Notes: a model not told the origin generated them from the sequence alone. Positions 23,029 through 32,754 are shown, numbered from the stretch's first letter. The stretch: DNA of 55,224 nt from an uncultured Clostridia bacterium (GCA_944342055.1 CALVME010000051.1:1-55224); one strand, 5' to 3'. Translations and numbers: made by a program.

Positions 23029-24627
23029 ATGGCTAGTAACGTGAAAGAGCTTTTGGAAAGCGGAAAGACCGCGCTCGGCATCGAGTTCGGCTCGACGAGG
23101 ATCAAGGCGATTCTCGTGGATGAAAACAACCAGCCCATCGCCTCGGGCGGACACGATTGGGAAAACCGTTACGACGGCGGCATCTGGACGTATACGCTGG
23201 AGGATATTTGGGAAGGCGTGCAGGATTGCTATCGGAAGATGGCGCAGGACGTCAAGACGAAGTACGGCGTGACGCTGACCACCATCGGTGCGATCGGTTT
23301 CTCCGCCATGATGCACGGCTATATGGTATTCGACAAAGAGGACAAGCTCCTCGTGCCGTTCCGCACCTGGAGAAACAACAATGCGGCGCCCGCCGCCGAC
23401 GAGCTGACCGCGCTCTTTAATTATCACATTGCCGCGCGTTGGTCCGTCGCGCATCTGTATCAGGCAGTGCTCAACGGCGAACCGCACGTCAAAGATATCG
23501 TCTTCCAGACCACGCTCGAAGGTTATGTGCACTGGATGCTGACGGGCGAAAAGGTCATCGGCATCGGCGAGGCTTCCGGCATGTTCCCGATCGACATTGC
23601 GACGAAGCAGTATCATCCCAGAATGCTCAAACAGTTTGACGAGCTCCTCGCGCAGAAAGGCGTTTCCTTCAAAGTCGAGGACATTCTGCCCAAGATCTTG
23701 CTCGCGGGCGAAGACGCGGGGCATCTGACCGAGGCGGGCGCAAAATTGCTCGATCCTTCCGGCAACCTCAAACCCGGTATCCCGTTCTGCCCGCCCGAAG
23801 GCGACGCAGGTACGGGCATGGTCGCGACCAACGCCGTCAAACAGCGCACGGGCAACGTGTCGGCGGGCACGTCCGTCTTTGCGATGATCGTCCTTGAGAA
23901 AGAGCTTTCCAAAGCTTATCCCGAGATCGATCTCGTCACCACGCCCGTGGGCGATCTCGTCGGCATGGTGCATTGCAACAACTGCACTTCGGACATCAAC
24001 GGCTGGGTCGGGCTTTTCGGCGAGTTCGCAAAGCTCGCCGGCGTGGAGATCAGCAAGCCCGCGCTCTACGATATGCTCTATTTCGAATCCGAAAAGGGCG
24101 ACAAGGATTGCGGCGGACTGCTCTCCTATAACTATGTATCCAATGAGCACATTACGAAAGTGGACGCGGGCAGACCGATGTTTGTCCGTACGCCCGAAAG
24201 CAAGTTCACGCTCGCGAACTTCATGCGCGCGCACCTGTTCGCTTCGCTCGGCGTGCTGAAAGTGGGCTGCGACATTATGCTGAAGGAGGAGGGCGTCAAG
24301 CTCGACAAGATCACGGGACACGGCGGTCTCTTCAAGACGGAGCGCGTCGGACAGAGCTACCTCGCCGCAGCGATCAACGCGCCCGTCACCGTTATGAAGA
24401 CGGCGGGAGAGGGCGGCGCCTGGGGTATGGCGATCCTCGCGAATTATCTCGTCACCAAGGAAGAGGGGGAGACGCTGGAAGCGTACCTCGACAATAAGGT
24501 CTTCAAAGATCAGGAGGGCGTCACGCTGGCTCCGAATCCCGAAGACGTCGCGGGCTTCGATGCGTTCGGCAAGCGCTATGTGGACGGCCTTCCGATCGTA
24601 CGCGAAGCGGTCATAAGCATGAAATAA
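23029..24627 (+). CDS. araB: FGGY-family sugar kinase, probable L-ribulokinase
   Basis: A 532-aa FGGY carbohydrate kinase. Visible: the N-terminal ATPase loop [15 protein letters not shown] (about 17-31), [27 protein letters not shown] with the catalytic-type Asp, [13 protein letters not shown], and the C-terminal [15 protein letters not shown] and [11 protein letters not shown]. It differs from the classical E. coli-type AraB and belongs to the FGGY subgroup found next to araD and araA in Clostridia and Bifidobacteria; ribulokinase is inferred from that context. First gene of the arabinose operon; GTGAGGGG upstream is the ribosome site. Confidence 0.85.
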   Translation: MASNVKELLESGKTALGIEFGSTRIKAILVDENNQPIASGGHDWENRYDGGIWTYTLEDIWEGVQDCYRKMAQDVKTKYGVTLTTIGAIGFSAMMHGYMVFDKEDKLLVPFRTWRNNNAAPAADELTALFNYHIAARWSVAHLYQAVLNGEPHVKDIVFQTTLEGYVHWMLTGEKVIGIGEASGMFPIDIATKQYHPRMLKQFDELLAQKGVSFKVEDILPKILLAGEDAGHLTEAGAKLLDPSGNLKPGIPFCPPEGDAGTGMVATNAVKQRTGNVSAGTSVFAMIVLEKELSKAYPEIDLVTTPVGDLVGMVHCNNCTSDINGWVGLFGEFAKLAGVEISKPALYDMLYFESEKGDKDCGGLLSYNYVSNEHITKVDAGRPMFVRTPESKFTLANFMRAHLFASLGVLKVGCDIMLKEEGVKLDKITGHGGLFKTERVGQSYLAAAINAPVTVMKTAGEGGAWGMAILANYLVTKEEGETLEAYLDNKVFKDQEGVTLAPNPEDVAGFDAFGKRYVDGLPIVREAVISMK

Positions 24628-24642
24628 ATCTCGGAGGCAGAT

Positions 24643-25344
24643 ATGTTAGAAGAACTCAAAAAGAAAGTACTGAAGGATAACCTCGATCTGGTGAAGAACA
24701 AGCTTGTCCTTTTCACCTGGGGCAACGTGTCCCAGATCGACAGGGAGAGCGGGCTGATCGTCATCAAACCTTCCGGCGTCGAGTATGACGAAATGACGGC
24801 GGACGACATGGTCGTCGTCGATCTCGAGGGCAAAGTGGTCGAGGGGCATTACCGTCCTTCGAGCGATACCCCCACGCACATCGAGTTTTACAAGGCGTTT
24901 CCCGAAGTGGGCGGCGTAACGCATACGCATTCCACCTTCGCGACGGCTTGGGCGCAGGCGGGCAGGAGCATTCCCTTCTACGGCACGACGCACGCCGATT
25001 ACTTCTACGGCGACATTCCCTGCGCACGCGCCCTCACGGAAGAGGAAATTCTCGGCGAATACGAGAAGAATACCGGACTTGCGATCATCGAGAAGTTCCG
25101 CACGAACAACATCGACCCGACTGCCGTTCCCGGCGTGCTCATCAAGAGCCACGGCGTATTCGCGTTCGGCAAAGACGGCGCAAATTCCGTCTACAACGCG
25201 ACGGTCATCGAGGAAGTTGCCAAAATGGCGACCATCACCGAGGCGGTCAATCCTTCCGTCGTCCGCGCGGATCAGTTCATGATGGATAAGCACTACAACC
25301 GCAAGCACGGCAAGAATGCTTACTACGGACAGTCCAAACACTGA
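24643..25344 (+). CDS. araD: L-ribulose-5-phosphate 4-epimerase
   Basis: A 233-aa class II aldolase-fold enzyme that converts L-ribulose 5-phosphate to D-xylulose 5-phosphate, which enters the pentose phosphate pathway. Zinc ligands lie in [15 protein letters not shown] (about 93-107) and a further His in [21 protein letters not shown] and [11 protein letters not shown] are family landmarks. Ribosome site CGGAGGCAG before the ATG. Middle gene of the operon. Confidence 0.95.
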   Translation: MLEELKKKVLKDNLDLVKNKLVLFTWGNVSQIDRESGLIVIKPSGVEYDEMTADDMVVVDLEGKVVEGHYRPSSDTPTHIEFYKAFPEVGGVTHTHSTFATAWAQAGRSIPFYGTTHADYFYGDIPCARALTEEEILGEYEKNTGLAIIEKFRTNNIDPTAVPGVLIKSHGVFAFGKDGANSVYNATVIEEVAKMATITEAVNPSVVRADQFMMDKHYNRKHGKNAYYGQSKH

Positions 25345-25382
25345 AATATAAAAAAATCAAATTCATTTGAGGTATGATAGAG

Positions 25383-26843
25383 ATGAAAGAAAAAGTAATT
25401 TATTGGCTTACCGGTTCCCAGACTCTGTACGGCGCGGACGTGCTCGAGCACGTTGCGCAGCACTCTCAGGAGATGGCGGATTACATCAATGAGAGAATGC
25501 CCGTCACCGTAAAGTATCTGACGACTTGCAAGAGCTCCGACGAAGTCGTCGAGGCGATCAAGAAAGTAAATGCGGATGACGATTGCATCGGCATCATCAC
25601 ATGGTGCCATACGTTCTCCCCCGCAAAGATGTGGATCAAGGGTCTGCACATGCTGCAAAAGCCCATGTGCCACCTCGCTACGCAGTACAACGAGAAGCTG
25701 CCTTATGACACCATCGACATGGATTTCATGAACGAAAACCAGGCGGCGCACGGCGACAGAGAGTTCGGTTACATCGTCGCTCGTCTCAGAATGGACAACA
25801 AGGTGATCGCAGGATATTACAAGGATGAGGCGACCATCGCCTGTCTCGCTTCCTGGTGCAAAGTCGCGGCTGGCGTGGCGTTCTCCAAGACCGTCAAGGT
25901 ATGCCGTTTCTCCGACAACATGAGAGACGTCGCCGTCACCGAAGGCGACAAGATCGATACGCACATCAACCTCGGCTGGCAGGTGGATTACTATCCCGTA
26001 GGCGACCTTGTAGAGTACATCAATAAGGTCACCGATGCGGAAGTAGACGCTATGATGGCGGAGTATGCCGAGAAATACACCATGGGAACGGACAGGATCG
26101 ACGTCGTCCGCGAGCAGGCGAAATACGAAGTTGCGATCGATAAGTTCTGCAAAGACAAGGGCGGTTACATCGGCATCGTCGATCACTTCGGCGCGCTGCA
26201 CGGCATGAATCAGCTTCCCGGCCTTGCGATCCAGGATCTGCAGAGCAAGGGCTACGGCTTCGGCGCGGAGGGCGACTGGAAGGTCGCTGCGCTCGGCGCG
26301 GTTATGCAGTATATGGCAGGTCAGAAGGCGACCGGTCTCATGGAGGACTATACCTATGACATGGTAGACGGGCTGTGCCTCGGCGCGCACATGCTCGAGG
26401 TCTCTCCTCAGTTCGCAGGATCCAAGCCCGAGATCCAGGTACACCCGCTCGGCATCGGCGGCAAGTCCGATCCCGCTCGTCTCGTATTCGAAGGCATCGA
26501 GGCTCCCGAAGCGATCGCCGTCTCCATGATCGACATGGGCGACAGAATGAGAATGATCATCCAAAAGATCGAACTCGTCAAGTATCCTCATAAGATGCCC
26601 AACCTTCCCGTCGCTGGTCTGATGTGGAAGTATAAGCCCGACTTCAAGACGGGCATCGAAGCGTGGATCTATGCGGGCGGCGCGCATCACACCGTCGTAT
26701 CTGCTGCCGTCACCTTCCAGGAGATGGTAGACCTTGCAAACGCTTGGGGCATGGAGACCGTCGTCATCGATGAGAACACGGAGATCAACGAGTTCAAGAA
26801 GCAGCTCACCTATTCCGATATCATCTACAAATCCAGATTCTAA
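25383..26843 (+). CDS. araA: L-arabinose isomerase
   Basis: A 486-aa isomerase of L-arabinose to L-ribulose, the first intracellular step. The N-terminus VIYWLTGSQTLYG and GIITWCHTFSPAKMWI are typical; metal-binding Glu and His residues are expected in GAEGDWKVAALG and GAHHTVVS (the latter near 439-446). I choose the ATG at 25383 over 25374 because GAGG (25369-25372) is spaced ten bases from the former and only one from the latter. Last gene of the operon. Confidence 0.96.
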   Translation: MKEKVIYWLTGSQTLYGADVLEHVAQHSQEMADYINERMPVTVKYLTTCKSSDEVVEAIKKVNADDDCIGIITWCHTFSPAKMWIKGLHMLQKPMCHLATQYNEKLPYDTIDMDFMNENQAAHGDREFGYIVARLRMDNKVIAGYYKDEATIACLASWCKVAAGVAFSKTVKVCRFSDNMRDVAVTEGDKIDTHINLGWQVDYYPVGDLVEYINKVTDAEVDAMMAEYAEKYTMGTDRIDVVREQAKYEVAIDKFCKDKGGYIGIVDHFGALHGMNQLPGLAIQDLQSKGYGFGAEGDWKVAALGAVMQYMAGQKATGLMEDYTYDMVDGLCLGAHMLEVSPQFAGSKPEIQVHPLGIGGKSDPARLVFEGIEAPEAIAVSMIDMGDRMRMIIQKIELVKYPHKMPNLPVAGLMWKYKPDFKTGIEAWIYAGGAHHTVVSAAVTFQEMVDLANAWGMETVVIDENTEINEFKKQLTYSDIIYKSRF

Positions 26844-26859
26844 TGTCTGCTTCAGACAG

Positions 26860-26890
26860 GGGAGAGAGGTTCGCCTCTCTCCCTTTTTTT
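26860..26890 (+). terminator. Arabinose operon terminator
   Basis: Ten-bp stem GGGAGAGAGG / CCTCTCTCCC with a UUCG tetraloop and seven T. Confidence 0.93.
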
Positions 26891-26931
26891 ATGCGAAGCG
26901 GGGGGAAGAGGCAGTTTCTTTCTCGAGCCGA

Positions 26932-26960
26932 TTGACAAAAAAGCGGCGTTATGGTATGAT
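26932..26960 (+). promoter_or_regulatory. Promoter of the PAP2 / alpha-galactosidase operon
   Basis: Perfect TTGACA (26932-26937), 17-base spacer, TATGAT (26955-26960). Confidence 0.88.
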
Positions 26961-26997
26961 ACGGATAGGGTTAACCGACAGAAAAAAAGGAGCTACT

Positions 26998-27483
26998 TTG
27001 ACAGCAGAACAGTATGAAAAATGGAGCAGGCCGTTTCGCCGCCCCGCTTGGATAGTTTGCCTGAAGGCGATCAACCAGGGCGTCACGCTTCTGATGTTTT
27101 TCGCTTACTGCGGGCTCGTCATTTGGCTCGCCTGGGCAGGTCGGAGGGAAGTTTACCCGATCGTCTGCGTGCCTGCGTTGTTTTTTGCCGCGCTGAGCCT
27201 GCTCAGACGCTGGATCAACGCGCCTCGCCCATATGAAGTGCTGAAGATCGAGCCGCTCATCGTGAAGAACAAGAAGGGCAACTCCATGCCGAGCCGCCAC
27301 GTCGCGTCCGCCTGCATCATCTCCATGGCGTTCGCTTCGCTGTTCGGCGCATGGAGCATTCCGTTCTTTGTGCTGTCGGCGTTGCTCGCATTCGTGCGCG
27401 TGATCGGCGGGATTCATTTCCCCGCAGACGCGGTCGTCGGAGCGGTTCTGGGCATCCTGTTCGGGTTTATTTTGTTTTTGTAA
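26998..27483 (+). CDS. PAP2-family membrane phosphatase
   Basis: A 161-aa protein with four to five membrane segments. The three PAP2 motifs are present: RRWINAPRP (C1), SMPSRH (C2, the family's PSGH with R in place of G) and RVIGGIHFPADAVVG (C3, catalytic His and Asp). Such enzymes dephosphorylate lipid phosphates such as undecaprenyl or phosphatidylglycerol phosphate. The start is a TTG at 26998, five bases after AGGAG; the nearest in-frame ATG upstream lies inside the -10 box and cannot be used. The alpha-galactosidase gene follows after 11 bases. Confidence 0.87.
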   Translation: MTAEQYEKWSRPFRRPAWIVCLKAINQGVTLLMFFAYCGLVIWLAWAGRREVYPIVCVPALFFAALSLLRRWINAPRPYEVLKIEPLIVKNKKGNSMPSRHVASACIISMAFASLFGAWSIPFFVLSALLAFVRVIGGIHFPADAVVGAVLGILFGFILFL

Positions 27484-27494
27484 CGGAGGAAGAC

Positions 27495-29549
27495 ATGATC
27501 ATAAAGCGCTATGTGTACGGCGATACCGCCGTATATTATACAAAAGAAGAGATCGAGGGGCACGACCTGGAGACGGTGGGGCTCGCCCTGTATCCCGCCT
27601 CGGCAACCGTTCCCGAGACGCTGCACACCGATTCCCTGGTGCAGGTCGCGTTCACGGGGGACAGAAACCTCATCGACTATACGCAGGGGCTCTCCATGCG
27701 AAACCGTTTTTCGACGGTGCTCTCCATCGTCTCGCAGACGGCGGGGGAGGAGGGTGTCGTCACCGTCCTGTCCGACGGCAACGGCAACGAGTATGAACAT
27801 ACGCTCTCGTTCGACGGAGCGACGAACGTGTTCTCTCTCTCCGTGCGGTACACGAACCGCTCGCAGGAGATCCGCACGCTCGAGGCGCTCGATTCCTTCT
27901 CGGTGAGCGGCATCCTTTCGCCTTCGCGCAACTATGCCTCTACCTGCGGTTTTACGCTGCATCGCATGACGGCGGCGTGGTCGAGGGAGTGTCGGCTCAA
28001 GAGCGACTCGTTTTCGCATCTCGGGCTTGACATGAGCTGGGGACGCTACGGCGTGAAGGTGGAAAAATTCGGTGAGCGCGGCTCCATGCCCGTTCGGGAT
28101 TACTTCCCGTTCGCGGCGATCGAGGACGAGAGCGGCTTCATCCTTGCGGCGATGGCGGAGGCGCCTTATTCCTGGCAGATGGAGGTCTATCAGGAGAAGG
28201 AGAGCTGTTCCCTTTCGGGCGGGCTCGGAGATTACGAGTTCGCACACTGGAGAAAAGACATTCTGCCCGGCGAAAGCTTCGAAACCGATCGCGCTTTCCT
28301 GCGCGTCAAAGAAGGCGGGGGCGTCAACGGCGTTTGCAACGATTTTCTGCATTTCATGGACGCAAGGCTCTCCGTCCCCGCGAGCGAAGAGGAGCTTCCC
28401 GTCCTCTTCAACGAATATTGCACGACGTGGGGAACCCCGTCGGAGGAAAACATCCGTGCCATTCTGCGCGCGATCGAGCCGTTGCATCTCGATTATTTCG
28501 TCATCGACTGCGGGTGGTATCTCCCCGAAAATTGCGGCTGGTGCAATTCTCCGGGGGATTGGAACGAGAGCAAGAAGCTCTTTCCGAGCGGCATCCGCTC
28601 CGTCGTGGAGGCGATCGAGGACGCGGGGCTGCTGCCCGGGATATGGTTCGAATTCGAAGTCGCGGGCATCGATTCCAAACTCTATTATGAGACGGATTAT
28701 CTTCTGACGCGGGACGGCGTGCCGCTCAGCAGCAAGAACCGCCGCTTCGTCGATCTGCGCAAGGAGAACGCGCAGGCGTACCTCAAGACGAAGATGCTCG
28801 ATTTTCTGAAAGACAACGGCTTCCGCTACATCAAGATCGACTACAACGACAACATTGGCATCGGCTGCGACGGGGCGGAGAGCCTCGGCGAGGGCGGAAG
28901 ACAGGTGCAGGAGGAGAGCCTTGCGTATCTCGAACGGCTCAAGGAGACGATCCCCGACATCGTCATCGAGAACTGCTCGTCGGGCGGCAGCCGCATCGAG
29001 CCCAAGCGCATGAGCATGGTCTCCATGTGTTCGTACTCGGACGCGCACGAGTGCCGCGAGATTCCCATCGTCGCGGCGAACGTCTCCCGCGTGGTGCCCG
29101 CGCGGCAGGAGCAGATCTGGGCGGTCATCCGCAAGACGGACACCGAAAGCCGTATCATCTATTCCATGACGGCGGCGATGATCGGGCGCATCTGCATTTC
29201 GGGCGACATCTGGCTGGTTTCCGAGGAGAAGATCGATCTGATCGCGGAGGGCATCCGCTTCTACCGCGGCGTGAGGGACATCGTGCGGCACGGCGACATC
29301 GAAAAGATCGTCTGCACGACGGAATATTACCGCGAGCTGAAAGGGCATCAGATCTATCAAAAGCGCCTCGGAAGCCGCGCGCTGCTGATCGTGCACAGCT
29401 TCGACGGCGAAGCGTTCGAGGCGGACATCGAAGGGTATGCGATCGCCTCTGCCTATACGGATTTCGCGTATTCGGCGGAGAATGGCAAACTGAAAATCCA
29501 GGAGGGACAGCCCGACAAGGGCGGCGCGTTCCTTCTGCAAAGGATATAG
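27495..29549 (+). CDS. GH36 alpha-galactosidase
   Basis: A 684-aa cytosolic glycoside hydrolase with an N-terminal beta-supersandwich domain (~1-300) and a TIM barrel. Barrel motifs: YFVIDCGWY, GIWFEFEVAG, YIKIDYNDN with the predicted nucleophile Asp449, NCSSGGSRIEP, and YSDAHECREIP with the predicted acid/base Asp516. It releases galactose from raffinose-type oligosaccharides or melibiose. No signal peptide, so the substrate must be imported; no transporter is in the window. GGAGGA upstream of the ATG. The next gene starts seven bases after the stop. Confidence 0.93.
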   Translation: MIIKRYVYGDTAVYYTKEEIEGHDLETVGLALYPASATVPETLHTDSLVQVAFTGDRNLIDYTQGLSMRNRFSTVLSIVSQTAGEEGVVTVLSDGNGNEYEHTLSFDGATNVFSLSVRYTNRSQEIRTLEALDSFSVSGILSPSRNYASTCGFTLHRMTAAWSRECRLKSDSFSHLGLDMSWGRYGVKVEKFGERGSMPVRDYFPFAAIEDESGFILAAMAEAPYSWQMEVYQEKESCSLSGGLGDYEFAHWRKDILPGESFETDRAFLRVKEGGGVNGVCNDFLHFMDARLSVPASEEELPVLFNEYCTTWGTPSEENIRAILRAIEPLHLDYFVIDCGWYLPENCGWCNSPGDWNESKKLFPSGIRSVVEAIEDAGLLPGIWFEFEVAGIDSKLYYETDYLLTRDGVPLSSKNRRFVDLRKENAQAYLKTKMLDFLKDNGFRYIKIDYNDNIGIGCDGAESLGEGGRQVQEESLAYLERLKETIPDIVIENCSSGGSRIEPKRMSMVSMCSYSDAHECREIPIVAANVSRVVPARQEQIWAVIRKTDTESRIIYSMTAAMIGRICISGDIWLVSEEKIDLIAEGIRFYRGVRDIVRHGDIEKIVCTTEYYRELKGHQIYQKRLGSRALLIVHSFDGEAFEADIEGYAIASAYTDFAYSAENGKLKIQEGQPDKGGAFLLQRI

Positions 29550-29556
29550 GTGGAAT

Positions 29557-30783
29557 ATGAATTATCTTCAGGCAAAATCTCTGCTCGAATCGGTCGGACA
29601 GGCGCATCTTCTGCGCTATTACGACGAGCTCAAAGAGGAAGAGCGGCAGGAACTGCTGCGCCAGATCGAAGAGACGGACTGGAGCATCATCGACAACTTT
29701 TATCATCCCGAAGATCTGAGCGGCAAGGGCGAGATCGTCCCCATTGAGGGGCTGAGCCTCGAGGAGATCGACAGGCGCAAGGAGGAGTTCACCGCCGTCG
29801 GACAGGATATGCTGCGGCGCGGCAAGGTCGCGGCGATCCTGCTCGCAGGCGGACAGGGCACCCGCCTCGGCTCCGATCATCCCAAGGGCATGTACGACAT
29901 CGGGCTGACGCGCAAGCTGTATATTTTTGAATGCCTCATTCACAATTTGCAGGACGTCGTGAAAGAGTGCGGCGTCAGCGTGCCTCTCTACGTCATGACC
30001 AGCAAGAAAAACCATGCCGAGACGGTCGCCTTCTTTGAGGAGCACGACTATTTCGGATACGATCGGAGCGCAGTCCGCTTTTTTACGCAGGACATGGCTC
30101 CCGCCGTCGATCTGAACGGCAAGGTCTTTTTGGAAGAGAAGGGAAAGATATCCCTTTCGCCCAACGGGAACGGCGGGTGGTTCTCATCCCTTCTGCGCTC
30201 GGGGCTCATGGAGGACGTGCGCAGGCGCGGCGTCGAGTGGTTCAACGTGTTTGCGGTGGACAACGTGTGCCAGAGGATCGCCGATCCCGCCTTTGTCGGC
30301 GCGACGGTGCTTTCGGGGTGTGACTGCGGCGCGAAGGCGGTGTCCAAAGCGGAACCGCATGAGCGTGTGGGGGCGCTCTGCCTGGAAAACGGGCATCCGT
30401 CCATCATCGAATACTATGAACTCACCGAAGAGATGGCGCAGGCGCGGAATGCGGACGGCACGCTCAAGTATCGCTACGGCGTGATCCTGAATTATCTGTT
30501 CGCGCTCTCCCGTCTCGAGGAGATCGCAAGCGAAAAAATTCCCGTCCACGTCGTACACAAAAAGGTGCCGTACCTGGACGAAAACGGCGTGCTGTGCAAA
30601 CCCGAGACGGAGAACGGCTGCAAGTTCGAGACGCTGGTGCTCGACATGATCAAACTGATGCAGAGATGCCTTCCCTATGAGGTCAGGCGCGAGTATGAGT
30701 TTGCGCCCGTCAAAAACAAGACGGGCGTCGACAGCGTCGAGAGCGCGAGGGAACTTTTGAAGAGGAACGGAGTGGAACTGTGA
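29557..30783 (+). CDS. UDPGP-family UTP-sugar-1-phosphate uridylyltransferase
   Basis: A 408-aa nucleotidyltransferase of the eukaryote-like UDPGP family (UDP-GlcNAc / UDP-glucose / UDP-galactose pyrophosphorylases). The nucleotide loop LLAGGQGTRLGSDHPKGMYDIGL is at about 95-117 (key residues G-G-x-G-T-R-L-G and P-K-G); later NGNGGWFSSLL and VDNVCQRIADP match the uridine and sugar sites. Placed directly after an alpha-galactosidase, a role in turning galactose 1-phosphate into UDP-galactose is attractive, as in bifidobacterial galactose metabolism, but UDP-GlcNAc synthesis is equally compatible with sequence. Confidence 0.85.
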   Translation: MNYLQAKSLLESVGQAHLLRYYDELKEEERQELLRQIEETDWSIIDNFYHPEDLSGKGEIVPIEGLSLEEIDRRKEEFTAVGQDMLRRGKVAAILLAGGQGTRLGSDHPKGMYDIGLTRKLYIFECLIHNLQDVVKECGVSVPLYVMTSKKNHAETVAFFEEHDYFGYDRSAVRFFTQDMAPAVDLNGKVFLEEKGKISLSPNGNGGWFSSLLRSGLMEDVRRRGVEWFNVFAVDNVCQRIADPAFVGATVLSGCDCGAKAVSKAEPHERVGALCLENGHPSIIEYYELTEEMAQARNADGTLKYRYGVILNYLFALSRLEEIASEKIPVHVVHKKVPYLDENGVLCKPETENGCKFETLVLDMIKLMQRCLPYEVRREYEFAPVKNKTGVDSVESARELLKRNGVEL

Positions 30784-31115
30784 TGGAAGATACGGAAGAG
30801 TTTGTCAAAAAGCTGTTGCTGCTCAACAAGCAGCTCGTCGGCATCTTCAAGACGGGGAATGCCGAGATCCTGAAGGACATGAACAAGACGGTGCAGGAGC
30901 TCTGCGACATTCAGAAGCGCTCGTCCGAATTGCTCTTGCAGTCGGTGGCGCCCGAGTGTCTCATCATCGGCGAGAACTTCAATCACATCGTGACTGTCAT
31001 GCGCACCAACGAAGGCGAGACGATGGAGGATTCCACGCAGAAGGCGGTCAACCACTTTTTGCACGTCATCAACGACGCTTCCGTCCTGATCGCCAAGAAG
31101 TTTCAGCTCGTATGA
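30783..31115 (+). CDS. Small helical protein of unknown function
   Basis: A 110-aa soluble protein that I do not recognise. It is predicted all-helical (EEFVKKLLLLNKQLVGIF, ILKDMNKTVQELCDIQK) with no membrane segment or Cys motif. It starts inside the stop codon of the uridylyltransferase gene (TGATG) and its own stop overlaps the next start (ATGA), so it is a genuine member of the operon. No ribosome site of its own. Confidence 0.7.
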   Translation: MEDTEEFVKKLLLLNKQLVGIFKTGNAEILKDMNKTVQELCDIQKRSSELLLQSVAPECLIIGENFNHIVTVMRTNEGETMEDSTQKAVNHFLHVINDASVLIAKKFQLV

Positions 31116-31429
31116 TCGTCTATTGGCAGGAGGGGGGAGCACATTCGCTCGCGATAGCGGATAAAAATTACGAAGCCAAAATGTCTGCCCGCGTGTCGGG
31201 CAGGGAGGCGGCGCACGCAAAGTATCACATCTTGAGCGAAGCCGTCATACGTCACAAGCGGATCCTGCGCAGAGATCTGAAGAAGCTGTACCGCGCGCTT
31301 CGTCATTTCGACGAGGTCGGCATATCGAACGAGCTCGCCGAATTCGTCGAATCGCATCTGACTGCGGACTGGATCGCGTTCGGCTCTGCGGAGGGAGAGG
31401 AGGCGGATTTTTCCGCCATGGAGGTCTGA
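31112..31429 (+). CDS. Small basic-then-acidic protein of unknown function
   Basis: A 105-aa soluble protein without recognised domain. The middle (about 40-70) is rich in Arg, Lys and His (HAKYHILSEAVIRHKRILRR), and the C-terminus is acidic. Start codon overlaps the previous stop (ATGA). Seven bases separate it from the lipoprotein gene downstream. Codon use is like its neighbours. Its only clue is the conserved-looking operon position. Confidence 0.65.
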   Translation: MIVYWQEGGAHSLAIADKNYEAKMSARVSGREAAHAKYHILSEAVIRHKRILRRDLKKLYRALRHFDEVGISNELAEFVESHLTADWIAFGSAEGEEADFSAMEV

Positions 31430-31436
31430 TCTGGCT

Positions 31437-32606
31437 ATGAAGAAGAAAAAACGCATATTAGGCGTTCTCATTGCAATTTTATTTTCGCTTGTATTTACAA
31501 CAGGCTGTCAATTTTTGGTTTTCATTGACATCTTCAACGATAAAACGACGGAACCGCCTGTCGTGACGACAGAGCCGCCGATTGTGACGACAGAGCCGCC
31601 GATTGTGACGACAGAACCGCCGACCACGACGACGGAACCTCCCGTAAGTGTGGACACGGACGAGCTTTCCATTCATTTTCTGGAGCTCGGCAACCGCTAC
31701 ACGGGCGATTCCGTCTACATCAAGATCGGCGACGTCGATATTCTGGTGGATGCGGGCTCGCGGAAGAATTCCGCGGACGACATCGCAAACTATGTCGATC
31801 GCTACTGCACGGACGGCACGCTCGAATACGTCATCGTGACGCACGCGCATCAGGATCACATCGCCGGCTTCGTTGGTTCGAGTTCGGTCGAGGGCATCTT
31901 CGATCGCTACGTCTGCGAGACGATCATCGATTTCCCCAGGACGAACGCCGATTCCGTCATTTATGAAGACTATATTGAGAAGCGCGACGCCGAAGTCGCG
32001 GCGGGCGCAAAACACTACACGGCGCTCGAATGCTACGACAATGAGAACGGGGCGCAGCGCGTCTATGAGCTCGCGGAGAACGTCACGCTCGAAATCTTGT
32101 ATAATTATTATTACGAGAACAAGTCGAGCAACGAGAACGAATATTCCGTCTGCTTCCTCATCAACCAGGGCAACAACCATTACCTGTTCACGGGCGACCT
32201 CGAGTCGGACGGAGAGAAGAAGCTCATTGAACTGAACAACCTGCCGCACTGCGTGTTGTTCAAGGCGGGGCATCACGGCTCTTACACGGCGACGTCGTAC
32301 GCGCTTTTGGACGAGATCACGCCCGAGATCGTGTGCGTGACCTGCGTCTGCGGCAGCGACGAATATACGGACGACGTTGACAACATGTTCCCCTCGCAGG
32401 CGTTCTGCTCGCGCGTCTCGGCGTACACCGACCGCGTGTATGTCACCTCGATCGCGACGGACGACGACAAAGGGTACGCTTCGCTCAACGGCACGATCGT
32501 CGTAAGCTCGAAGGGCGGCGAGGTATCTGTGTCCTGTTCGGCGAGCGACGGGCTCTTCAAAGACTCTCAGTGGTGCCTTCAGCACCGCGACTGGGGCGAA
32601 TCGTAA
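31437..32606 (+). CDS. MBL-fold (ComEC/Rec2-like) lipoprotein
   Basis: A 389-aa exported protein: a basic N-terminus, a hydrophobic core and a lipobox-like FTTGC with Cys24 (Thr rather than Leu at -3). Residues ~37-68 are a TTEPPIV tandem repeat that spaces the domain from the membrane. The catalytic part (about 75-385) is a metallo-beta-lactamase fold of the type that ends ComEC: LVDAGSRKNSADDI, then THAHQDHIAGF, YLFTGDLESDGEKKL and FKAGHHGSYTAT. Such domains hydrolyse phosphodiesters; an extracellular nuclease or phosphodiesterase is plausible. It would be matured by Lgt and LspA encoded at 11402 and 12866. Confidence 0.83.
   Translation: MKKKKRILGVLIAILFSLVFTTGCQFLVFIDIFNDKTTEPPVVTTEPPIVTTEPPIVTTEPPTTTTEPPVSVDTDELSIHFLELGNRYTGDSVYIKIGDVDILVDAGSRKNSADDIANYVDRYCTDGTLEYVIVTHAHQDHIAGFVGSSSVEGIFDRYVCETIIDFPRTNADSVIYEDYIEKRDAEVAAGAKHYTALECYDNENGAQRVYELAENVTLEILYNYYYENKSSNENEYSVCFLINQGNNHYLFTGDLESDGEKKLIELNNLPHCVLFKAGHHGSYTATSYALLDEITPEIVCVTCVCGSDEYTDDVDNMFPSQAFCSRVSAYTDRVYVTSIATDDDKGYASLNGTIVVSSKGGEVSVSCSASDGLFKDSQWCLQHRDWGES
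31546..31642 (+). repeat. 21-base coding tandem repeat
   Basis: About four units of a 21-base repeat (core ACGACAGAGCCGCCGATTGT) encoding TTEPPIV/TTEPPVV. The middle units are nearly identical at DNA level, the outer ones diverged. Confidence 0.88.
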
Positions 32607-32629
32607 GCTTTTTAGAGCAAAATTTATTT

Positions 32630-32661
32630 CTGCCTTTCAATATTTGAAAGGCAGTTTTTTT
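32630..32661 (+). terminator. Terminator of the alpha-galactosidase operon
   Basis: Eleven-bp stem CTGCCTTTCAA / TTGAAAGGCAG and seven T. Confidence 0.9.
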
Positions 32662-32754
32662 GCAGAACGGGTTTTTTGCGTTTTTTTCGACTTTTTCTCT
32701 GTTTTTCCTTTTATTTCTTCTTTCGGTTTCTGTTGTAGTATTTGATATTTTTAT

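Noticed and set aside
27414-29540. A 708-codon open frame on the strand opposite the alpha-galactosidase
   Set aside because: It is Arg/Asp/His-rich, has no family motif or ribosome site, and mirrors a clear GH36 gene. Long antisense frames are expected from the GC-rich codon use here; the same holds for the 936-codon frame opposite secA (47772-50582), the 436-codon frame opposite pyk (9347-10657) and the one at 44598-47066.
31546-31642. Possible short CRISPR-like repeat array
   Set aside because: The 21-base repeats have no spacers and encode an in-frame TTEPPIV stalk.
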